From positions 124,001-188,000 of the forward strand of contig OZ253569.1 of assembly GCA_965262875.1 (NCBI GenBank): 64,000 bases of DNA, read 5' to 3'. This DNA is from JBALVT01 sp965262875 (GTDB lineage: Bacteria; Pseudomonadota; Gammaproteobacteria; Pseudomonadales; Halieaceae). The position numbers and the translations under genes are program-made. Below the pieces are notes generated by a model, which was not told the origin of the DNA, searched no databases, and saw nothing but the letters and a program-made list of their open reading frames with translations. The stretch's first letter is position 1. Every line of letters begins with the position of its first letter. Shown here piece after piece: positions 18,530 through 27,294 of the stretch.

Positions 18530-19714
18530 ATGAAAATAGAATTCACACCCGAACAACTCGCTCTGCAGCTTGAAGTCCGGGACTATATGAAAGACATTAT
18601 GACACCGGCACTACGCCAGGAAATGAAAGACCCTGAGCACAGGGAGGGCGGCGGCCCCGAGTTTCGCAAACAGTACGCGAAAATGGGAGCCGACGGCTGG
18701 ATAAGCCTCAGTTGGCCAAAGTCCCTGGGCGGACAAGAAGCCACTGCCATGGAGCAATATATATTCACCGAGGAAGTGCTGGCTTCTGGATTCGCCTACC
18801 CCTTTCTCACCACCGATGCCGTTGGCCCTGTGCTAGCGGAACACGCCAATGAGGAGGTTCGCGAGGAAGCTGTAAGAGGCATTGTTGAAGGCCGCAGCGT
18901 TGTGGCAATCGGCTACTCCGAGCCCGGCGCGGGAACCGATCTGGCCAGCCTCACGACCAAAGCCGAGCAAGACGGCGATGACTGGCTGATTAACGGGCAA
19001 AAAATGTGGACCAGCCTGGCGAATTTTTCCGACTACATCTGGCTGGCCGCCAGAACAGATTCCGATGCGAGCAAAAAACACAAGGGCCTCACCATGTTCC
19101 TGGTCCCAATCGATACGCCGGGCGTCTCATTGACACCGGTTTGGACTATGGGTGTACGCACCAATGCAAGTTACTTTGAAAATGTAAGACTGAGCGACAA
19201 ATATCGGGTTGGAGAGGTCAATAAAGGCTGGCGCTTGATCACTGGCCAGCTCAACCGCGAGCGCTTGTCCTTAGTGAATCATGGACCCGTTCACAAACTA
19301 TTCACCGAGGTTGCACAATGGGCTGCCGCTACCCCCGCTTCCGCGGGGCAAACACTCATTGAAAAACCTTGGGTGCAAAACAACCTGGCAAAAGTGAAAG
19401 TGCAACTGGAGGCATTGCGGATGATGTGTCTCAAACAGGCCTGGGCGATGACCGAGAACAATCTGGAGATGGCTGAAGCATCGGCCGCCAAGGTGTATGG
19501 ATCAGAATTTTTTGTAGAGGCCTATCGCCTGTTGCTTGAGATCATGGGCCAGGCGGGCATTATTCAGGAAGATTTTCCGGGTGCGATATTGCAGGGAAAA
19601 ATTGAACATCGCTACCGTGTGGGTTCTATATTGACGTTTGGTGGGGGCACCAACGAAGTACAGCGCGATATCATTTCAGCGGCGGGGCTTTGGATGCCTC
19701 GCGCCAGTCGTTAG
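18530..19714 (+). CDS. acyl-CoA dehydrogenase (subunit 1)
   Basis: 394 residues. FAD and substrate motifs of the family are present: GYSEPGAGTDLASLTTKAEQDGDDW is cut here to GYSEPGAGTDLASL, then GQKMWTSLANFSDYIWLAART, RERLSLVNHGP and the C-terminal FGGGTNEVQRDIISAAGL. It oxidises an acyl-CoA to the 2-enoyl-CoA in the cytoplasm. It lies 33 bases after the synthetase and 10 bases before a second, divergent dehydrogenase gene; such adjacent unequal pairs are typical of heterotetrameric enzymes for bulky side chains such as steroids. The substrate is not shown by the sequence. Confidence 0.9.
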   Translation: MKIEFTPEQLALQLEVRDYMKDIMTPALRQEMKDPEHREGGGPEFRKQYAKMGADGWISLSWPKSLGGQEATAMEQYIFTEEVLASGFAYPFLTTDAVGPVLAEHANEEVREEAVRGIVEGRSVVAIGYSEPGAGTDLASLTTKAEQDGDDWLINGQKMWTSLANFSDYIWLAARTDSDASKKHKGLTMFLVPIDTPGVSLTPVWTMGVRTNASYFENVRLSDKYRVGEVNKGWRLITGQLNRERLSLVNHGPVHKLFTEVAQWAAATPASAGQTLIEKPWVQNNLAKVKVQLEALRMMCLKQAWAMTENNLEMAEASAAKVYGSEFFVEAYRLLLEIMGQAGIIQEDFPGAILQGKIEHRYRVGSILTFGGGTNEVQRDIISAAGLWMPRASR

Positions 19715-19724
19715 AGGAACAGTC

Positions 19725-20852
19725 ATGGATTTTTCGTATACAGAAGAACAACTGGAAGTCAGAGCTCTCGCGCAGAAAATTCTGGGAGACCAAACCCAGC
19801 CCGACCGTCTAAAAGAGATTGAAGCTCAAGCCGATCATTTCGACGAAAAGTTGTGGGCGGATCTGGCGCAAGCGGGCTTACTCGGAGTCGGCATTAAAGA
19901 AGAATACGGTGGCATGGGATTTGGTTTCGAAACCCTGTGTTTATTGGTAGAGGAAGTAGGCAGGACAGTGGCACCGGTACCAGTCATTCCCTCGCTGGTG
20001 AGTACTGCCCTAACTTTACAGCGCTTTGCTGGAAAGGACGTTAAAGAGAGCTATCTACCCGACTTGGTCTCGGGGCAAAGTCTGTTGAGCGCAGCGATGA
20101 TAGAGCCCGCTAACGAAGACTTAGCCACACCGGCCACCGTGGCGAAAAAAGTGGAGGGAGGATGGTCGCTGTCTGGTGTTAAACACTGCGTACCCCTGGC
20201 GAACCGCGCCAAACGTATTCTCCTTACGGCAATCTCCGCGGAGGGTTTGATCGTACTGCTGGTTGATCCAACTGCGCAGGGTGTGACTTTGAATCGGCAA
20301 CAGGTGACGACCACCGAATCTCAATTCGAAATGATACTGGAAGATGTGTTCGCTTCGGAATTGGTTGCAGACAATGAATCAGCGGAGACCTTGGCCCAGT
20401 GGATGTTTGAAACTACCGCAGCAGCCTATTCCGCGATGGCGAACGGACTGTGTGACAAAATGATGCGCATGACGGCTTCGTACACGTCCGAGCGACATCA
20501 ATTTGGCGTCCCGGTGGCGACCTTTCAGGCAGTGGGGCACAGGGCGGCAGATTGCTTCATCGATGTCGAGTGTCTCCGACTCACCTCACAGCAAGCCATC
20601 TCTTTATTGGACCAGTCACGGGATGCGAGTGAAGCCGTCCTGATCGCCAAAATATGGACCGGGGACGTAACCCACCGCGTGAGCCAGGCCTCGCAGCACC
20701 TGCACGGCGGTATCGGTGTAGACAGGGACTATCCTCTGTTCCGTTACTGCCTGTGGGCGAGGCAGATCGAATTGAGCTGTGGCTCAAGCGCAGAGTTAAC
20801 TGGCAGACTGGGCCAAGACATTGCCGCTGAATTTTCGCATGGGGTTGCATGA
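19725..20852 (+). CDS. acyl-CoA dehydrogenase (subunit 2)
   Basis: 375 residues from ATG 19725, preceded by GAGGAAC at 19714-19720; the longer frame from 19638 overlaps subunit 1 and is not used. The N-terminal FTEEQ-like start (DFSYTEEQLEVRALAQ), GVGIKEEYGGMGFGFETLCLL and the C-terminal SQASQHLHGGIGVDRDYPL are family features. The FAD-contact region is less conserved than in subunit 1 and the C-terminal NE-x-QR motif is absent, as in non-catalytic partners of paired dehydrogenases. It is probably the structural partner of the 18530-19714 product. Confidence 0.88.
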   Translation: MDFSYTEEQLEVRALAQKILGDQTQPDRLKEIEAQADHFDEKLWADLAQAGLLGVGIKEEYGGMGFGFETLCLLVEEVGRTVAPVPVIPSLVSTALTLQRFAGKDVKESYLPDLVSGQSLLSAAMIEPANEDLATPATVAKKVEGGWSLSGVKHCVPLANRAKRILLTAISAEGLIVLLVDPTAQGVTLNRQQVTTTESQFEMILEDVFASELVADNESAETLAQWMFETTAAAYSAMANGLCDKMMRMTASYTSERHQFGVPVATFQAVGHRAADCFIDVECLRLTSQQAISLLDQSRDASEAVLIAKIWTGDVTHRVSQASQHLHGGIGVDRDYPLFRYCLWARQIELSCGSSAELTGRLGQDIAAEFSHGVA

Positions 20853-20932
20853 ACACCCTGTTTGAAAATTCTAGCGGAGCGCCCCCAGCTTAAGGCAAAG
20901 GCAAGATACCCCAAAACCCCCTAAGTAATGAT

Positions 20933-20985
20933 TCACTTTGCCTTGAGATAATGCTCGGTGAACTTCGCGATTCTCAAAAATGTGG
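20933..20985 (-). pseudogene. 3' remnant of a second sulfatase gene
   Basis: Read leftward, this stretch ends RIAKFTEHYLKAK then TGA, closely parallel to the last residues of the sulfatase at 21665 (SIDKLTERYLNPK, TGA). About 43 bases including the stop codon align with roughly seven mismatches (20930-20972 with 21662-21704). The upstream body of the gene is absent: the PPOX gene begins at 21010. Confidence 0.6.
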
Positions 20986-21009
20986 CGGGCATATTATTTG
21001 AAGTTTCGT

Positions 21010-21639
21010 TTAGTACAGCTCTTCACGGTAGTTTCTTTCAACTTCCGCCTCTACTGCCTTTTCAGTTTCTGCATCGGCATCGGTATCTATTCTTTTAGCG
21101 ACGGCAATCACCATCAGCGAATCTGTGTGCTCAATCCATTTGTCGGGCTTCCACATCTGAGAACGAATCATGGCTTTACCACAATGGAAGAAGCATTCTT
21201 CTATTTCAATATGTGTACACAATAATGCGGGTTTACCTTGAGCGCTTAAACTCTCCAGCAGCGACGGATCAGTAGACAGCGTTGCCCGTCCCTTTACTCT
21301 CAAGGTTTCTCTCATAGTAGGCACAACAAATAACACGCCTACATTATTGTTCTGAAGTATATTTCTGAATCCGAGCACCAGCCTGTTGCCAGGCCGGTCC
21401 GGAATAAGCAAATTGCCATTGTCATCAATCTGAATAAAGCCTGGGGAATCCCCCTTTGGTGACACATCCAGTTTACCCGTGTTATCGACGGTGGATATGC
21501 AAGCTAGAGGTGACCGCCGGATAAACTCCATCATGCTGTCATCGAGAGAGTCTCTCGACTTTCCCTTCACCAGCGCGTGAGGCTCACCAAATAAAGAATC
21601 GAGTTCCTCCTCACTCTTGATTGTAAATTCTTCGTTCAT
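21010..21639 (-). CDS. PPOX-class flavoprotein (MSMEG_1061-like)
   Basis: 209 residues with the pyridoxamine-phosphate-oxidase-like split barrel: FIRRSPLACISTVDNTGKLDVSPKGDSPGF, shortened here to its core SPLACISTVD and DVSPKGDSPGFI, then LLIPDRPGNRLVLGFRNIL and VGVLFVVPTMRETLRVKGRA. It probably binds FMN or F420-like cofactor as a homodimer and reduces a small molecule. GGGAG eight bases before ATG 21639 supports the start. It lies just downstream of the sulfatase gene (25-base gap), so co-transcription is likely. The substrate is unknown. Confidence 0.8.
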   Translation of the reverse strand: MNEEFTIKSEEELDSLFGEPHALVKGKSRDSLDDSMMEFIRRSPLACISTVDNTGKLDVSPKGDSPGFIQIDDNGNLLIPDRPGNRLVLGFRNILQNNNVGVLFVVPTMRETLRVKGRATLSTDPSLLESLSAQGKPALLCTHIEIEECFFHCGKAMIRSQMWKPDKWIEHTDSLMVIAVAKRIDTDADAETEKAVEAEVERNYREELY

Positions 21640-21664
21640 TTACATTACTCCCGTTGTTGCTGAT

Positions 21665-23194
21665 TCACTTTGGGTTGAGATAACGCTCGGTGAGTTTATC
21701 GATAGACCAGGAGTCAGGCTTCTGGCTCGGTGGATATTCTTCAAAGGTCTCTAGAAACTGTGCGGTAATGCTCAGGCCAAGGTACCCTTGGGGAACCTTA
21801 TCGAGTAACCAATCCCAGTAGGTATTTGAATTGTGGTCGGCTCGTTCGTAGGGATCGCGCCGCAGGTTAAATATTTTAAACAGGCGCAAGGTCACAAAAG
21901 GTTCTGCCCACAATGCCAATGTCTTCGCCCTGTTTTCTGCATACACTATTTTCCAATCACCGATACGGACACCCACCGGCATACCAGCATCGTTGAGATA
22001 GTGAAACTCTTGCCGGGGTGCACGATCGACTTTGCCCGTCAGGTAAGGAATAAAGTTGTAGCCATCTAAATGGAGTTTGGATTTCTTGCTCCCCACCCGT
22101 GTGCCATCCAATAATTTCTGCTTCAGATTTGTGTCTCCAGCAACCGCGGCCAGAGTAGGCATCCAGTCGAGATGAGACATTATTTCGTTGGAAACCACGC
22201 CGGCAGGAACCTTGCCGGGCCAGCGCACGACCGCCGGAACGCGGTACGCGCCCTCCCAGTTGGTGTTCTTTTCGCTACGAAAAGGAGTGACGCCCGCATC
22301 GGGCCAGGTGTTAAAATGCGCCCCGTTGTCGGTTGAGTACATCACAATCGTATTGTCGGCAATGTCTAACTCGTCCAACTGGTCCAGCATCTGCCCTATC
22401 AACTCATCGTGTGCAACCATCACATCGTTGTAAGGCCCCTGCCCCGATTTGCCAATATGCTTCTGAGCGGGATGGGTGCGAAAATGCATGCCCGTGGTAT
22501 TGAGCCAAACAAAAAATGGCTGATCATCCTGCACAGCCTTGGCGACGAATTTTTTAGCGGCAGCCACAAACTCTTCGTCGGCAGTTTCCATACGTTTGCG
22601 TGTCAACGGCCCGGTATCTTCAATTCGACCGTCTGCATAGGAGTGGATAACACCCCGGGGACCGAAGTTCTTAGCGAAGCCCGGGAATTTTGGGTAGTCG
22701 GGATCTTCCGGTTCTTCCTCGGCATTCAGATGGTAGAGGTTTCCGAGAAATTCATCGAAACCGTGGTTGGTCGGCAAAAATTTATCTTTGTCTCCCATAT
22801 GGTTTTTACCAAACTGTCCGGTAGCGTAACCGTGAGTCTTGAGAACCTCGGCGATGGTTACATCGCGATCCTGTATACCCAAATCCGCGCCGGGTAACCC
22901 CACCTTGGTAAGTCCTGTGCGCAAGCCGGCCTGACCAGTCAGAAAGCTGGACCGGCCAGCGGTGCAGCTTTGATCACCATAGTAGTCTGTAAAGCGCATG
23001 CCCTCATCGGCGATGCGATCAATATTTGGCGTGCGGTACCCCATAATGCCATCGCTATAGGCGCTGATATTGGTGATACCTATGTCGTCACCCCACATCA
23101 CTAGAATGTTGGGCTTGTCAGCCGCCAGCACTGGCATTGTCAGCGCGATGCCCAGCCCCCATACGATGTTCAGCGTGCGTTTTCCCAGATACAT
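21665..23194 (-). CDS. type I sulfatase (arylsulfatase family), secreted
   Basis: 509 residues with a signal peptide (about 1-24). Metal ligands Asp36-Asp37 (WGDDIG) and the formylglycine motif Cys77-Thr-Ala-Gly-Arg81 (CTAGRSSFLTG) are intact; later GQFGKNHMGD, VMYSTDNGAHFNTWPD and SHLDWMPTLAAVAG complete the fold. It hydrolyses sulfate esters in the periplasm after conversion of Cys77 to formylglycine. No maturation enzyme is encoded in the window. AGAAGG upstream of ATG 23194 serves as ribosome-binding site. The substrate cannot be deduced. Confidence 0.92.
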   Translation of the reverse strand: MYLGKRTLNIVWGLGIALTMPVLAADKPNILVMWGDDIGITNISAYSDGIMGYRTPNIDRIADEGMRFTDYYGDQSCTAGRSSFLTGQAGLRTGLTKVGLPGADLGIQDRDVTIAEVLKTHGYATGQFGKNHMGDKDKFLPTNHGFDEFLGNLYHLNAEEEPEDPDYPKFPGFAKNFGPRGVIHSYADGRIEDTGPLTRKRMETADEEFVAAAKKFVAKAVQDDQPFFVWLNTTGMHFRTHPAQKHIGKSGQGPYNDVMVAHDELIGQMLDQLDELDIADNTIVMYSTDNGAHFNTWPDAGVTPFRSEKNTNWEGAYRVPAVVRWPGKVPAGVVSNEIMSHLDWMPTLAAVAGDTNLKQKLLDGTRVGSKKSKLHLDGYNFIPYLTGKVDRAPRQEFHYLNDAGMPVGVRIGDWKIVYAENRAKTLALWAEPFVTLRLFKIFNLRRDPYERADHNSNTYWDWLLDKVPQGYLGLSITAQFLETFEEYPPSQKPDSWSIDKLTERYLNPK

Positions 23195-23291
23195 AGATTA
23201 TTACCTTCTCAAATGATTAGACGTTGCGCAAAGTCCTATGAAGTATTGCTGCTGTGTCCGATAAATCAACTAAAACCGTGTCAAAATAAAC

Positions 23292-23741
23292 TCAGGGCTC
23301 GATAAATTGTGTGGACGTTTCCCCATAGTAGAAATTTTGTTCCGTGGCAGCCACCAGGCGAATGATATCCTTCGGTTGTGGTCGTTGCGCCAATTGAAGA
23401 CGCCACCGCCTGCCGTCGCTTTCCATTGTGACCATCGACGACGGTGCAATCTCTTCCGCTGCTTTGCCCACTGATATCATCACTGCACGTAATGGATGTT
23501 CCGAGGAAACTACTAGAGCGACACCCTCTTCGAGCTGTAAGAAAAGGCTAAAATCCTGGTTTTCTAAATCGCAACGCCCGCTGCTATAGCGGCAGTTGCT
23601 GCGAGCAACCAGTGAATAGGACACTCCGGGTTCTGCAATATGCGCTTGTTCCCCTAGAAGATTCCCGATTGCGAACCAGGCCAACACCGCCAGTATAGGA
23701 GCGATAATAAGGGCGACTACTACATGTTTATTGGTAAACAT
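23292..23741 (-). CDS. membrane-anchored hypothetical protein after symporter
   Basis: 149 residues: an N-terminal membrane segment (about 8-30) and a periplasmic domain of beta character with a Cys pair (SNCRYSSGRCDL). No family is recognised. It begins 14 bases after the symporter stop on the same strand, so it is probably the third gene of that operon. Its start codon lies inside a perfect inverted repeat (23722-23743). Confidence 0.55.
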   Translation of the reverse strand: MFTNKHVVVALIIAPILAVLAWFAIGNLLGEQAHIAEPGVSYSLVARSNCRYSSGRCDLENQDFSLFLQLEEGVALVVSSEHPLRAVMISVGKAAEEIAPSSMVTMESDGRRWRLQLAQRPQPKDIIRLVAATEQNFYYGETSTQFIEP

Positions 23742-23743
23742 GT
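23722..23743 (-). repeat. 9-bp inverted repeat covering a start codon
   Basis: ACATGTTTA, a four-base loop TTGG, then TAAACATGT. The ATG of the 149-residue gene (23741-23739) is in one arm. In mRNA this would form a 9-bp hairpin over the start codon and could lower or regulate translation of the third operon gene. It may also be chance, because codons 1-6 form both arms. Confidence 0.4.
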
Positions 23744-23755
23744 GTGAGACTTGGC

Positions 23756-25486
23756 CTAGTGATCTTGAGTGGCGCTGACAGACCCAGGTATCCGTATGTA
23801 CGCTACCAGCTGGCGCACCTCATCGGGCGTCGCACGTGTAAATCCAGAGACGAGTATCGCTATCGAGAAATTGATAACAGCACCCACGACACCAAAGGCA
23901 TTAGGCTCAATACCGAGGAACCAATTGGGGCTTGTGTCGCCCAGAAATGCAGTAGAAGCCACAAACATAATTCCCTTATGCTGAAACACGTAGAACAGTG
24001 TAACGCTAATTCCAGCGATCATACCGGCGATAGCGCCCTCTTTAGTAACCCGATCGGAAAATATCCCCATCATCAATGCGGGAAAAATTGAAGAGGCAGC
24101 TAGACCAAAAGCCAGAGCCACCGTACCTGCGGCAAAATCCGGGGGATTGAGACCCAAATAGCCCGCCCCAGCAATCGCAAACCCCATAGCCAAACGGCTC
24201 GCGAGTAACTCCTGTTTTTCCGTGATGTTCGGCGCGATCATGCCCTTGAGCAAGTCGTGCGAAATAGAGGACGATATCGCCAGCAGTAAGCCGGCCGCCG
24301 TGGACAGAGCCGCCGCCAATCCACCGGCTGCAACCAGGGCGATCACCCAGTTCGGCAATTGAGCTATTTCGGGATTGGCCAATACCATAATATCCGGATC
24401 AATTTTTACCATCTCATTTTGAGCACTATCGGCGCTGTAAAGAACTCGTCCATCGCCATTTTTATCTTCAAATTTTAGGAGGCCGGTTGTCTCCCAATTG
24501 CTGAACCATGCTGGACGGTCCGCGTAGACCAGGTGCTCTCCCGGCGTTGGTTCAATAGTCTGGATCAGATTTAATCTAGCCATCGCAGCAACCGCAGGTG
24601 CGGTGGTATACAACAGTGCGATGAACACCAAAGCCCACCCGGCGGACTTGCGCGCATCGCTTACCTTGGGCACGGTGAAAAAACGAATAATCACATGGGG
24701 TAGGCCCGCGGTCCCAATCATGAGGGACATGGTATAGGCAAACATATTGATGCCGTTAAGACGATAATCCGTGGTGTATTGATTGAAACCCAACTCCATG
24801 ACCACCTGGTCCAACTTGTCCAAAAGGTAGGTTTCGCTACCGACCATCGTGCTGCCCAATCCGAGTTGGGGTAAGGGGTTACCGGTGAGATTCAGACTGA
24901 TAAAAATAGCCGGTACGGTATAGGCGAGAATGAGTACACAATACTGTGCGATTTGGGTGTAGGTGATTCCTTTCATCCCTCCCAATACCGAATAGAAGAA
25001 TACGATACACATGCCAATGAGCAGACCCGTACTGTATTCCACTTCGAGGAAACGGGAGAAGGCCACTCCCACGCCCTTCATCTGTCCGATGACATAAGTG
25101 ACTGAGCAAATGATAAGACAGACAACCGCCACGGCTCTGGCTGTTCTTGAATAGTAGCGATCCCCGATGAACTCAGGCACCGTGTATTTCCCGTATTTCC
25201 GCAAATAGGGCGCCAATAGCATCGCAAGTAAGACAAAACCCCCGGTCCACCCCATAAGGAAAACCGAGCCGCCGTAGCCCATGAACGAGATAAGCCCCGC
25301 CATTGACAAAAACGAAGCCGCGGACATCCAATCAGCGGCAGTCGCCATGCCATTGGCTACGGGATGAATACCTCCCCCGGCCACGTAAAATTCTTTGGTT
25401 GAGCCGGCCCTGGCCCAAACGGCAATGCCGACGTATAGCGCGAAGCTTCCGCCTACAAATAAATAGGTTAGTGTTTGTAAGGACAT
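23756..25486 (-). CDS. sodium/solute symporter, VC_2705-type large subunit
   Basis: 576 residues from ATG 25486, five bases after AGGAG; an in-frame GTG at 25492 is less likely. It has the SSS-family multi-pass architecture with FYVAGGGIHPVANGMATAADWMSAASF shortened here to GMATAADWMSAASFLSMAG, GGMKGITYTQIAQY and a long hydrophilic loop (about residues 310-360) holding DKNGDGRVLY. It follows a DUF4212 small subunit by 9 bases, the diagnostic pairing for this group. It moves a small organic anion with sodium; acetate-like substrates are known for relatives but not shown here. Confidence 0.88.
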   Translation of the reverse strand: MSLQTLTYLFVGGSFALYVGIAVWARAGSTKEFYVAGGGIHPVANGMATAADWMSAASFLSMAGLISFMGYGGSVFLMGWTGGFVLLAMLLAPYLRKYGKYTVPEFIGDRYYSRTARAVAVVCLIICSVTYVIGQMKGVGVAFSRFLEVEYSTGLLIGMCIVFFYSVLGGMKGITYTQIAQYCVLILAYTVPAIFISLNLTGNPLPQLGLGSTMVGSETYLLDKLDQVVMELGFNQYTTDYRLNGINMFAYTMSLMIGTAGLPHVIIRFFTVPKVSDARKSAGWALVFIALLYTTAPAVAAMARLNLIQTIEPTPGEHLVYADRPAWFSNWETTGLLKFEDKNGDGRVLYSADSAQNEMVKIDPDIMVLANPEIAQLPNWVIALVAAGGLAAALSTAAGLLLAISSSISHDLLKGMIAPNITEKQELLASRLAMGFAIAGAGYLGLNPPDFAAGTVALAFGLAASSIFPALMMGIFSDRVTKEGAIAGMIAGISVTLFYVFQHKGIMFVASTAFLGDTSPNWFLGIEPNAFGVVGAVINFSIAILVSGFTRATPDEVRQLVAYIRIPGSVSATQDH

Positions 25487-25495
25487 GCCCACTCC

Positions 25496-25762
25496 TCAGT
25501 CTTGATCGATGCCAAATTCTTTGTCCAGAGCGGCCATTTTTCGAGTGTAGTAAAAAATTAAAATAACAAAGCAGTAGATAGCACCCTGCTGTGCAAACCA
25601 GAAACCCAGCTTGTACCCACCGATACTAAACTGATTTAAAACGTCCACCAGGATAATCCCGAAACCAAAACTGACAACAAACCAGACAAGCAGCAGCTTA
25701 ATCATCAGCGACAGATTTCTGCGCCAATACTGCTTTGCCTGTTCTTCGCTTGGCTGGGCCAT
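25496..25762 (-). CDS. DUF4212 symporter small subunit
   Basis: 88 residues, two membrane segments (about 19-40 and 52-74) with the family pattern YWRRNLSLMIKLLLVWF and GFWFAQQGAIYCFVILIFYY. It partners the VC_2705-type symporter encoded immediately downstream. AGGAGAGTAAGC precedes ATG 25762. It is the first gene of a likely three-gene operon. Confidence 0.88.
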   Translation of the reverse strand: MAQPSEEQAKQYWRRNLSLMIKLLLVWFVVSFGFGIILVDVLNQFSIGGYKLGFWFAQQGAIYCFVILIFYYTRKMAALDKEFGIDQD

Positions 25763-25913
25763 GCTTACTCTCCTGCGGTCGTTTTATCGTTTTTTTACTC
25801 CCAGCGATAGTACCGGTGTGCCGAGCGTACGGCCAGCACTTAGTGGGATTATTAGCCTATCAGCACGGCCGGTTGCTATGATGTAAGGCTGGAAACAGTG
25901 GAATGGCTTTACA

Positions 25914-27266
25914 ATGGCAAAAGGTGTTTACAACGCTCCCTGGGAAAAAGCTTTTGAGCGTATTCTGACTCCCCTGGAAGAATTCATCCATCGCCAAACA
26001 ACCAGTGGTATTCTGCTGATGATTTGCGCAGTGATCGCCCTGGTCATTGCCAACAGCCCTCTTCACGATTCCTACGAGCACCTGCTACACACACAAATTG
26101 GCATCGATATCGGATCGATTGCGTTTTCTCTGTCGATTCACCATTGGATTAACGAGGCATTGATGGCCCTGTTTTTTCTGGTAATGGGCCTGGAACTAAA
26201 ACGCGAGTTATTGGTGGGAGAACTGTCTACACCACGGCAGGCACTCCTGCCCATCATGGCTGCAATAGGTGGAATGCTGATACCTGCACTCGGGTATTAC
26301 GTCTTCAACCCGAGCAGGCACACAGCTAATGGCTGGGGTATCCCCATGGCTACTGATATCGCTTTTGCCATCGGAGCACTAAGTTTACTGGGAGCGCGGG
26401 TACCCAAAACGCTGATCACTTTTCTCATCGCACTCGCCATCGTCGATGATCTGGGAGCAGTCGCGGTGATCGCTGTTTTTTATACGGCTTCGCTAAATGT
26501 TCAAGCCCTGCTTTTCGCCGTATTTTTTACTTGCTTACTCGTGTGCCTGGGACTGGCAGGTGTGCGTCGATCAATGCCCTATGCTGGAATTGGAATGTTA
26601 CTTTGGGGTTCATGTTGGCCAGTGGAATACATGCCACCATTGCAGGGATTGTGATCGCCTTCTGCATCCCGATTCGGCCCAAGTTTGAACCCAATACCTT
26701 CATCGAAAAGGTCAAAGACACCACGATGAAAATGCGAAAAGCCATTTCCGGAAACCCGGACGTTATTCACAACGCCAAATTTCGGGCTTTGCTTTCCTCA
26801 CTCGCTGACGGGGTCAATCTGGTACAGGCTCCCGCGCAGCGAGCCGAGCACACACTGCACCTCCCCGTGTGGCCTATATTGTCATTCCGATTTTCGCGCT
26901 TGCCAATGCGGGCATCCCGATAGACTTTGCCGGCTTTGGAGCGTATATCAATCATCCTGTGACACTGGGTGTGGTCGCGGGACTCCTGTTGGGCAAACCT
27001 ATCGGTATACTGGGATTCACGTGGTTTGCGGTAAAAATGGGTTGGGCGGAACTACCCCAAGAGCTTAATATGAATCATATATTCGGTGTGGGTTTGCTAG
27101 GTGGTATAGGCTTTACCATATGTCTATCTTTATAGCCGATCTGGGCTTCGTAGGGCTTCCTGAAGATCTGCTAATGGCCAAGACGGGAATACTGCTTGCC
27201 TCTGTCATAGCCGGACTGGGCGGATTCTTCTGGCTGAAGTACCACACCGGCGACGAAACACCCTAG
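25914..27266 (+). pseudogene. nhaA: NhaA Na+/H+ antiporter with three frameshifts
   Basis: Clear NhaA homology spread over four frames: FFLVMGLELKRELLVGEL, IPMATDIAFAIGALSLLG and ALAIVDDLGAVAVIA in the first, GFMLASGIHATIAGIVIA in the second, YIVIPIFALANAGIPID in the third, and FIADLGFVGLPEDLLMAK to the TAG at 27264. Breaks fit a missing G in the run at 26605-26608, an extra TG in GTGTGG at 26867-26872, and a missing base at about 27124-27131. The catalytic Asp pair of TM5 (VDDLGAV) is present. As sequenced, it cannot give an antiporter. Confidence 0.85.
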
Positions 27267-27294
27267 CCGCTCACGCGGTTTCCCAAAACGCGCG

